From NCBI GenBank assembly GCA_903789505.1, contig CAIFEU010000032.1:7335-14388 (forward strand): a stretch of 7,054 nucleotides of DNA, in the 5' to 3' direction. Position numbers and translations under genes: made by a program. The notes under the pieces were generated by a model. The model was not told the DNA's origin. It did not search any database and worked only from the letters and a program-made list of their open reading frames with translations. The stretch comes from an uncultured Coriobacteriales bacterium. GTDB taxonomy: Bacteria; Actinomycetota; Coriobacteriia; Coriobacteriales; UMGS124. Below are positions 1-5,229 of this stretch, one piece after another; position 1 is the first letter of the stretch; each line of letters starts with the position of its first letter.

Positions 1-80
1 CCCCCGCGCGGGGGGGGGGGGGGGCCCCCGGCCGGGGCGCCCGCGCGGGGGGGGGGGGGGGGGGGGCGCCGCGCCCGGCG
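1..80. repeat. G/C homopolymer low-complexity end
   Basis: This left end is almost pure G and C. It has G runs at 10-24 (15 bases) and 47-66 (20 bases), separated by C/G-only sequence. There is no credible coding content. Such tracts at a sequence end are most simply an assembly break or a sequencing artefact (poly-G calls), although a genuine G-quadruplex-forming tract is possible. The sequence here should not be trusted base by base. Confidence 0.8.
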
Positions 81-93
81 GCCACGGCCTACG

Positions 94-113
94 GGCGCGC
101 GAAGCGGCGCGCC
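94..113 (-). terminator. Terminator-like hairpin after the FeS-subunit gene
   Basis: A perfect 7-bp inverted repeat, GGCGCGC / GCGCGCC, encloses a 6-base loop. It begins 33 bases beyond the stop codon of the minus-strand ferredoxin-subunit gene. No T-tract follows in the direction of transcription, so it is not a canonical intrinsic terminator. It could be a high-GC hairpin terminator, an mRNA 3'-end stabiliser, or a chance structure in very GC-rich DNA. Confidence 0.35.
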
Positions 114-146
114 GGCCCCACGCCAGGCCGACGCGTCAAAGGGCCG

Positions 147-731
147 CTAGCCCTCGTACGGCCAGTCCCCGATCCTGTCGGACAGGATGTATGCCGACGT
201 GGGCTTGTTGCCCGAGTCGGGGAACTGGTGCACGCTGTCGGCGTCGGCGTTGGCGATGGCCTTCGAGAAGTCGGAGTCCGGGTCGTCTGCGTCGCCGTAG
301 AAGCGGCAGCCCGCGGGGCAGTTCTTGACGCACGCGGGCTTGTCGCCCTGGGTGGTGAGCTGGTGGCACAGCTCGCACTTCACGACCTTGTTCGTGTCCT
401 CGACGTAGGTGCGAACGCCGTAGGGGCAGGCGCTGATGCACGCCTGGCAGCCGATGCACTTGTCCTCGTCGATCAGAACGGTGTTGTCGTCACCGTCGCG
501 GTAGGACGCGCCGACGGGGCAGACCTCGACGCAGGGCGCCTCCTGGCACTGCTGGCACATCGTCGGCAGCCAGAACTGCTTGAAGTCCGGGTAGGCGTCG
601 CCCTGCATGAAGCGCTGCACGCGGTTCCAGTACACGCCCAGCGGCACGTCGTTCTCCTGCTTGCACGCAACCTCGCAGCTCATGCAGCCGGTGCACAGGT
701 TGAGGTTGACTGCGATGGCGTAATGAGGCAT
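147..731 (-). CDS. Four-cluster [4Fe-4S] ferredoxin-type electron-transfer subunit of a molybdopterin oxidoreductase
   Basis: A 194-residue iron-sulfur protein of the DmsB/PsrB/PhsB/NrfC type, which passes electrons to a DMSO-reductase-family catalytic subunit. Sixteen cysteines fall in four groups: C13-C16-C19-C23, C59-C62-C67-C71, C92-C95-C98-C102 and C119-C122-C134-C138. This is the family's usual set for four cubane clusters. Cys142 is extra and unassigned. Length is normal for the family. There is no signal peptide or membrane segment, so it is probably exported as a passenger with the Tat-targeted partner. The start ATG shares its A with the TAA stop of the upstream catalytic gene (TAATG), and a GGAGG lies seven bases upstream inside that gene, so the two are translationally coupled. 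The function as electron-transfer subunit is secure. The electron donor is unknown, because no membrane anchor gene is visible before the sequence ends. Confidence 0.95.
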   Translation of the reverse strand: MPHYAIAVNLNLCTGCMSCEVACKQENDVPLGVYWNRVQRFMQGDAYPDFKQFWLPTMCQQCQEAPCVEVCPVGASYRDGDDNTVLIDEDKCIGCQACISACPYGVRTYVEDTNKVVKCELCHQLTTQGDKPACVKNCPAGCRFYGDADDPDSDFSKAIANADADSVHQFPDSGNKPTSAYILSDRIGDWPYEG

Positions 732-3547
732 TAGAGTTCCTCCGGAATCTCGTAGTCGTCGGTGGTCGGGTCGCTGGGCTCAGGCAGCCAGGCGCTGAAC
801 TGCTCGGGCTCGGTCCAGATGTCGAACGGGCAGGAGTCGACGGGCTCGATCTTGACCTGGAAGCCCTCGAGCGTGTAGGTGCCGTACACGTCGCTGAAGG
901 GGGCGTCGTTCTTGGTCAGGACGTTGACGTTGCCGGCCATCCAGCTGCCGTGGTCCTTGTAGTCGGTATCGAGCAGCTCGGGGTACCAGAAGCGCTCCTG
1001 GTACACCATGCCGGGCGCGATGGCGCCGGTGATCAGCGCGCGGGCGTAGGTCTCGCCGCGGCGGCTCGAGACCTTGACCCAGTCGCCGCTGTTCTCGATG
1101 CCGTACTTGTCGGCGTCCTGCTTGTTGATCCAGATCTCGGCCGTGGGCTGGATCTCGCGCAGCCACGGGACGTTGCGCAGGGTGCCGTGGTGGAAGTACG
1201 GCACGCGGCCGGCGGTCATGACCAGCGGGTACTCGCTGTCGTCGAGCGGCGACTCGTCCGGCTCCATGTAGTAGGGCACGGGCTCGTACTCGACCGAGTA
1301 CTCCTCGCCCAGGTCGACCTGACCCTCCTCGCACAGGGCGAACGGGTAGCCGGTGCGGCCGAGCTTGACCGTGATGTCGGAGTACGGCTCGACGCGCTTG
1401 GAGTGGGAGCCGAAGCCGTAGGGCAGGCCGGTGTCGGGGTTGGTCTGCTTGTAGACGTAGTACTGGCGCCAGGTCTCCATCGGCGAGTAGGTGATCGGGC
1501 CCTTCTCGCACAGCTCCGGGAAGGTCATCTTCTCGCCCGTGTCGGGGTCGACGCAGTCCTTCATGAAGAACTCCATGAGCTCGGCCTCGTCGTGCGCCCA
1601 CGGGATGCCGTCGGCGACGCCCATCTCCCAGTTGCCGTCCATGACCGACTTGCCCGGCGCGACCTCGTTCCAGTCGAACGCGCGACGGCAGCGGTCGTTG
1701 CCGCGCTCGGCGCACTTGGCGGCCAGGCGCGCCCAGTACATGGTCTCGTCGGCGGTCTCGAACAGGTGCGCGACCTCCTGGCGCGGGAAGATCATGTTCA
1801 GCAGCTTGACCGGCTTGGGGCACTCGAGCCACTCGCGGGTCGGGATGATGACGTCGGCGCACTCGACCGTGAACGACGTCGGGTACATGTAGGCGTGGAC
1901 GCAGAAGTCGATCTCGGGGAAGACGTCGTACCAGCTCTTGACGTTGCCCAGCATGGCCAGCTTGTTGCCGGAGCGCTCCAGCCAGATGCGCGGCTTGTAG
2001 GGCTCGCCGGTCTTGATGGCCTCCAGGACGCTCGGGATGTGGCTGACCTGCCAGTTGTAGAAGCCCTTGTGCTCGGGGGCACCCAGGCGCTTCTCGAGCA
2101 TCTCGCGGGTGACCAGCGCCTGCAGGCAGCCCTGGCCGAACGTGTCGTTCTCGACGATGCCGGGCTGCGGGCCGAGCTTGCCGAACGCCTGCAGAGCGGC
2201 GCCGGGGCACTCGACGTGGCCCATCATGCACTCCAGCTCAAGGGCAGCCAGCGCCGCCTGCGCGGAGTTCGGGCTACGGTCGGTGGCCAGGCCGTGGATC
2301 AGCGTTGAGCAGTTGTCGGTGTAGAGGCGGATGGCCTCCTCGATCTTGTCGGCGTCGAGCCAGCAGATGTCGGCGGTGTTCTCGAGCGAGTAGTCCTCGC
2401 AGGCCTCCTTGAGCACCTGGTAGCCGGTCTTGCACTTCTTGGTCGTGCCGTCGGAGAAGGTGACGTCGTACTCGCCGAACAGCGCCACGTCATAGCCGTC
2501 GGGGTACGGGTAGGGCATCTCGACGACCTTGCCCTGCGCGTTGTCGTACACGACGTAGTTGCCCTCGGTGCCGCCGATCTCCTTGGCGTCGATGTCGATC
2601 TTGGTGTCGGGGTCGACCAGGAACGGGAAGTTCGTCCACTGCTGGCAGAACTCCTTGTCGAACAGCTCGTTGTCGATGATGTACTTGATCCAGCACATCA
2701 TCAGCGCGACGTCGGTGCCGGTGCGGATCGGCAGCCAGATGTCGGCCTTGGAGGCGTCGGCGGTGCAGCGCGGGTCGATGACGACGGTCTTGAGGCCCTC
2801 GGGGCGGGCGCGCAGGCGGGCGATCGCGTTTCCGGTCATCGAGGGGCCGGACCAGCTGGGGCCGGCGCCCCACAGCACGCACACGCGGGCCTCGGTGTCC
2901 TGGAAGTAGTACTCGAGGACGTTGGAGTCGGCGATCGAGAGGTTGTCGTCGGGGCGGCCGCCGTAGACCAGGCGCGCCTGGCTCTGGCGCGGCAGGTAGC
3001 ACTGGGCGCAGCCGGGCTCGAACGTGTTGGGCGCGCCGAAGGAGTTGGCGAAGCGGATCGGGCCGTTGATGTGCGGGTTGCCGCCGCCGCCGGTGGAGGT
3101 GAACACGGCCTCGGGGCCGTACTTGTCGTAGGCCTCCATCAGCTTGTCGGCGATCGTGTCGAGCGCCTCGTCCCAGCTCACGCGCTTGAAGCTGTTCGTG
3201 CCGCGCTCACCGGTGCGAATCATCGGGTACTTGTTGCGCATAGGGTTGTACAGCGCCTGGATGCCGGCGAGTCCCTTGGCGCACGCCGCGCCGTGGGTCA
3301 TGGGGCCGTCGGGGTCGCCCTCGAGCTTGACGACGCGCCCGTCGCGGACGTGCGCGAGGATCGGGCACTGGGCGATGCACGCACGGCACACCGTGTGGAC
3401 GATCTTCTCCTCGCTGGCGCTGCTGTCGTCAGCGTAGGCGTCGGAGGCAGGGACAAGCTCCTCTGCCATGGAGGCCGCAGCCACCGTGGCCGCCGCCACC
3501 GCGCTTGCCTTCACGAAGCTCCGGCGGGTCAGCATGGTTTTTGCCAT
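731..3547 (-). CDS. Tat-exported molybdopterin (bis-MGD) oxidoreductase catalytic subunit, DMSO reductase superfamily, substrate unknown
   Basis: A 938-residue catalytic subunit. The N-terminus has a Tat signal: twin-arginine motif TRRSFVK (residues 7-13), an Ala-rich core to about residue 27, and a likely cleavage after the AYA ending at residue 39. A [4Fe-4S] motif follows (C54-x2-C57-x3-C61-x27-C89, then AKG). The molybdenum-ligand region is GAPNTFEPGCAQC (171-183), with Cys180 and Cys183 as candidates. A cofactor-binding stretch runs from IDPRC to GTDVALMM (about 257-284). The C-terminal molybdopterin-dinucleotide-binding domain lies at about 773-905 (HHGTLRNVPWLRE, GDWVKVSSRRGE). The start at 3547 is preferred over the in-frame ATG at 3640, because it puts the Tat motif at the very N-terminus and has GAGG seven bases upstream. 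The protein is longer than PhsA/PsrA (about 760) and nearer the large Coriobacteriia enzymes. These include the gut catechol dehydroxylases, but also many uncharacterised reductases. The superfamily is certain; the substrate is not readable. Confidence 0.95.
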   Translation of the reverse strand: MAKTMLTRRSFVKASAVAAATVAAASMAEELVPASDAYADDSSASEEKIVHTVCRACIAQCPILAHVRDGRVVKLEGDPDGPMTHGAACAKGLAGIQALYNPMRNKYPMIRTGERGTNSFKRVSWDEALDTIADKLMEAYDKYGPEAVFTSTGGGGNPHINGPIRFANSFGAPNTFEPGCAQCYLPRQSQARLVYGGRPDDNLSIADSNVLEYYFQDTEARVCVLWGAGPSWSGPSMTGNAIARLRARPEGLKTVVIDPRCTADASKADIWLPIRTGTDVALMMCWIKYIIDNELFDKEFCQQWTNFPFLVDPDTKIDIDAKEIGGTEGNYVVYDNAQGKVVEMPYPYPDGYDVALFGEYDVTFSDGTTKKCKTGYQVLKEACEDYSLENTADICWLDADKIEEAIRLYTDNCSTLIHGLATDRSPNSAQAALAALELECMMGHVECPGAALQAFGKLGPQPGIVENDTFGQGCLQALVTREMLEKRLGAPEHKGFYNWQVSHIPSVLEAIKTGEPYKPRIWLERSGNKLAMLGNVKSWYDVFPEIDFCVHAYMYPTSFTVECADVIIPTREWLECPKPVKLLNMIFPRQEVAHLFETADETMYWARLAAKCAERGNDRCRRAFDWNEVAPGKSVMDGNWEMGVADGIPWAHDEAELMEFFMKDCVDPDTGEKMTFPELCEKGPITYSPMETWRQYYVYKQTNPDTGLPYGFGSHSKRVEPYSDITVKLGRTGYPFALCEEGQVDLGEEYSVEYEPVPYYMEPDESPLDDSEYPLVMTAGRVPYFHHGTLRNVPWLREIQPTAEIWINKQDADKYGIENSGDWVKVSSRRGETYARALITGAIAPGMVYQERFWYPELLDTDYKDHGSWMAGNVNVLTKNDAPFSDVYGTYTLEGFQVKIEPVDSCPFDIWTEPEQFSAWLPEPSDPTTDDYEIPEEL
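739..743 (-). promoter_or_regulatory. Ribosome binding site of the FeS subunit, inside the catalytic gene
   Basis: GGAGG on the minus strand lies 7 bases before the ATG at 731, within the last codons of the catalytic-subunit gene. It supports reinitiation at the TAATG junction and fixes the start of the ferredoxin subunit. Confidence 0.8.
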
Positions 3548-3551
3548 TTCA

Positions 3552-3558
3552 CTCCCTC
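3552..3558 (-). promoter_or_regulatory. Ribosome binding site of the molybdopterin oxidoreductase
   Basis: GAGGGAG on the minus strand ends 4 bases before the ATG at 3547; its GAGG core is 7 bases away. The upstream in-frame ATG at 3640 has GGGAGG directly abutting it, which leaves no spacer. This site therefore decides the start. Confidence 0.7.
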
Positions 3559-3563
3559 TTTCT

Positions 3564-3597
3564 CCAAACCTCATACGACACCGGGCGGCCAAACCTC
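3564..3597. repeat. Pair of 9-bp direct repeats in the leader of the oxidoreductase gene
   Basis: CCAAACCTC on the plus strand (GAGGTTTGG in the direction of transcription) occurs at 3564-3572 and again at 3589-3597, 25 bases apart start to start. The second copy falls mainly in the loop of the adjacent hairpin. The repeat is richer in A/T than its surroundings. It could be a regulator half-site pair or an RNA element; chance is not excluded. Confidence 0.45.
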
Positions 3598-3610
3598 TGC
3601 CGGGCCGCCC
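3583..3610 (-). promoter_or_regulatory. Intercistronic hairpin between the winged-helix gene and the oxidoreductase gene
   Basis: A perfect 8-bp inverted repeat, GGGCGGCC / GGCCGCCC, encloses a 12-base loop. It sits in the 105-base gap between the stop codon at 3653 and the start at 3547. No T-tract follows, so it is unlikely to be a complete intrinsic terminator. In an operon it might act as an mRNA processing or stabilising element or as a partial attenuator that sets different expression of the two genes. The structure is seen in the sequence; the role is inferred. Confidence 0.4.
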
Positions 3611-3652
3611 ATCCCCGTGGCCGTCGACCTCGGCGGCCATCCTCCCGGGGGC

Positions 3653-4711
3653 TTACACCGCCTGGTCCAGGAACTCCCTTCCCTCCTGTGTCGTGGACCA
3701 GGCGCCCTCCCACACGAGGCCGCCGACCCGCTCGAGGCGGTCGCAGAAGTACGACGCGCCCATGCGCTTGTCGGTGACGAAGCCCCGTGCCTTAAGCTCG
3801 CCCTCGATCTCGTCGCGCTTGCGCGGCGTGGTGCAGTACTCGAGGACGAAGTCGAACGCAGGGACCCTGTTGGGGTTCTGCGCGTAGAGGGTCTCAAGAC
3901 GCCTGTTCGGCGAGAGCGTCAGCATGACGCGCTTGCCCACCTTGGTGAGCTCGTAGGTGTACGTGACCGGCTCGGGGGCGTCGGCCTGGCCCTGGGCGCC
4001 GTCGGCGGGCGCCGGGGCGTCGGACTGGCCCTGGGTGCCGTCGGTGGCAGTGGGGGCATCCTGCGCCTCGCCCTGCGGGGCAGCGGCGTCGACGGGGGCC
4101 GGTGCCTCGGGCGAGGCGGCCTGGCCGGACGCCTCGGGGGCGGCGGCGGACTCTGCCCGCCCGGTCGCTTCGGGGGCGTCGGGCGCCTCGGGGACACCGG
4201 CCACCTCGGAGGCAGCGGAGGCGTCAGGCGCGACGGGGGCGTCGGGCGCAGACCCGTCGGGGCCCTCCCCCGGCGCGTAGACCGGCGTCGCCTCGAGCGC
4301 GTAGTTGTCGACCATCTGCTTGACGAAGAAACGCGGGGTCTTGATGCTGGTCTTCATCTCGGGGAACTCCCCGACCGCCTGGCGCAGCGCCTCGTCCTCG
4401 TTGACCGTTGAGACGAGCTTGAGCAGCTTGTAGTAGGTCTGGCGCTGCGAGACGATCATGTTGACCGCATCCATGCACGCGGCGTTCTTGTCGTCGTCGG
4501 TCAGCTCGCGCTGGTGCTGGTCGTGCGCCTCGCGGTCGGCGGCGGGCTCGCCCCCCGGCGTCGCCCCCTCCTCGGCGTCCTGCACGCCGTCCACGGCGAC
4601 CTGCCCCGCCTGTGGCTGGGCCTGGGCCGCCTCCCCCTGCGCGGAAGCGCCCTGCGGCGCCTGGGCCGCGGCGGCGGCCTCCTCGGGCCGCTGATCGATA
4701 TCTTCGCTCAT
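3653..4711 (-). CDS. Unrecognised protein with two probable winged-helix domains separated by a disordered Ala/Pro linker
   Basis: A 352-residue protein that I do not recognise as a named family. Residues 1-70 are Ala/Gln/Glu-rich and probably disordered. Residues 72-146 form three predicted helices (QRQTYYKLLKLVST, EALRQAVGEF, TPRFFVKQMVDNY) and a strand, ALEATPVY. A disordered Ala/Pro/Asp/Glu segment follows (147-248). Then YTYELTKVGKRVM (251-263) resembles the closing strand and helix of a winged helix. Residues 270-352 make a second such fold: AFDFVLEYCTT, RKRDEIEGEL, YFCDRLERVGGLVWEG, and a wing ending STTQEGREFL. The fold is inferred from pattern, not alignment. No signal peptide or membrane segment is seen, so it is cytoplasmic. 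The start at 4711 has GGGGAG seven bases upstream; a longer in-frame ATG at 4780 adds a basic stretch without that support. It lies 105 bases upstream of the oxidoreductase gene on the same strand, so it is probably co-transcribed. It may be a regulator; an assembly factor is possible. Confidence 0.85.
   Translation of the reverse strand: MSEDIDQRPEEAAAAAQAPQGASAQGEAAQAQPQAGQVAVDGVQDAEEGATPGGEPAADREAHDQHQRELTDDDKNAACMDAVNMIVSQRQTYYKLLKLVSTVNEDEALRQAVGEFPEMKTSIKTPRFFVKQMVDNYALEATPVYAPGEGPDGSAPDAPVAPDASAASEVAGVPEAPDAPEATGRAESAAAPEASGQAASPEAPAPVDAAAPQGEAQDAPTATDGTQGQSDAPAPADGAQGQADAPEPVTYTYELTKVGKRVMLTLSPNRRLETLYAQNPNRVPAFDFVLEYCTTPRKRDEIEGELKARGFVTDKRMGASYFCDRLERVGGLVWEGAWSTTQEGREFLDQAV
3965..4042 (-). 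repeat. Two tandem 39-bp repeats encoding a 13-residue Ala/Pro/Gln/Asp unit
   Basis: Two in-frame 39-bp units lie at 3965-4003 and 4004-4042. They encode DGAQGQADAPEPV and DGTQGQSDAPAPA. They form the C-terminal end of the disordered linker of the winged-helix protein. The rest of the linker has looser Pro/Glu/Ala repetition. This marks the linker as a length-variable, slippage- or duplication-prone spacer. Confidence 0.75.
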
Positions 4712-4718
4712 GCTTGCT

Positions 4719-4724
4719 CTCCCC
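4719..4724 (-). promoter_or_regulatory. Ribosome binding site of the winged-helix protein gene
   Basis: GGGGAG on the minus strand lies 7 bases before the ATG at 4711. It selects that start over the upstream in-frame ATG at 4780. Confidence 0.7.
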
Positions 4725-4888
4725 ACTCCCGATGCGGCAAGGCGGCGGCTCGGCCGGCTCGCCTGCCTCGCGTCTCCCATGTGTGGCGCGCAGCCGCGGC
4801 GCCCGTGGTGCCCGTCCGCTCGTCGGGCCCCTGCCGCGTGACTGGCTTCAGGCTATGGCCGCGCCGAGGGAGGGGGGTGGTCACAAAA

Positions 4889-4943
4889 GGACGTCCGGAT
4901 GAGTGAATCGCGGTTCATCCTTGGGAATGAGAAGTGACTAGTC
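4889..4943. promoter_or_regulatory. Cluster of short palindromes, candidate operator
   Basis: Three dyads lie within 55 bases. GGACGTCC at 4889-4896 is a perfect 8-bp palindrome. GGATGA (4897-4902) pairs with TCATCC (4915-4920) and overlaps a near-palindrome TGAATCGCGGTTCA (4904-4917). GACTAGTC at 4936-4943 is a second perfect 8-bp palindrome. They lie in the AT-richer patch between the divergent genes, where a LuxR-type or winged-helix dimer would be expected to bind. Binding itself is inference. Confidence 0.4.
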
Positions 4944-4951
4944 CGTTTCTC

Positions 4952-4957
4952 TTGACA
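4952..4957 (+). promoter_or_regulatory. Candidate -35 box towards the LuxR gene
   Basis: An exact TTGACA on the plus strand, immediately right of the palindrome cluster. No good -10 hexamer lies at 16-19 bases spacing (the sequence there is TTTGGCCC-like). It may be an activator-dependent promoter or a chance match. Confidence 0.2.
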
Positions 4958-5213
4958 CGCCAACTGGTGCTCGTTTGGCCCGGTTGGAGGTGCGATGGGA
5001 CGTTCGGGCAATCTGCGCTGGCGCGCATGCATCGCCCACGGCAAATGGTGTAGCGTGGTCGGTGTCTGTGCATATGGGAGACGCGCGCGGGCGGAGGGCC
5101 TTGCGCGACGGAGGCACCCCACGACGAAGGCAAGGGGCGGACGCCGCGGGGCCCGACCATACGACCGAGAAAGCAGACGGGCGGCGCACGCCGGGGGACG
5201 TCGACGACCGTGC

Positions 5214-5218
5214 GGAGG
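5214..5218 (+). promoter_or_regulatory. Ribosome binding site of the LuxR regulator
   Basis: GGAGG lies 11 bases before the ATG at 5230. The spacing is somewhat long, but no other in-frame start upstream (ATG at 5074, ATG at 4975) shows a better site. Confidence 0.5.
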
Positions 5219-5229
5219 ATGATCTGACA

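Larger units (their letters stand above)
4712..5229. promoter_or_regulatory. Divergent intergenic regulatory region (518 bases)
   Basis: This region separates the minus-strand oxidoreductase operon from the plus-strand LuxR regulator and must hold both promoters. Most of it is very GC-rich. The stretch 4881-4980 drops to about 52% G+C by hand count and carries several short palindromes. Small frames on both strands here lack convincing ribosome sites and family features and were not called. The part from 5074 to 5229 is open in frame with the LuxR gene but lacks a good start signal, so it is treated as leader. Confidence 0.6.

Noticed and set aside
780..2231. Minus-strand frame of 483 codons inside the oxidoreductase gene
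   Set aside because: It is a same-strand out-of-frame shadow, Arg/Pro/Ala/His-rich, without motifs; the main frame carries all conserved residues.
950..2308. Long plus-strand frame of about 450 codons opposite the oxidoreductase gene
   Set aside because: It is antisense to a clear, motif-rich enzyme. Its translation is Val/Leu/Ala/Arg/Asp-biased with no family motifs, as expected from a GC3-rich gene read backwards.
3548..3640. Earlier start for the oxidoreductase, adding 31 residues
   Set aside because: The Shine-Dalgarno-like GGGAGG abuts the ATG with no spacer, and the Tat motif would be pushed about 38 residues in. The start at 3547 has normal spacing.
3071..4411. Long plus-strand frame of about 446 codons spanning parts of two minus-strand genes
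   Set aside because: It crosses the intergenic gap antisense to two supported genes, becomes Gly/Arg/Val low complexity over the linker repeats, and shows no domain.
4959..4979. GCCAA...TTGGC inverted repeat near the TTGACA
   Set aside because: Five-base arms with an 11-base spacer and no inner extension are easily expected by chance; too weak to list as an operator.
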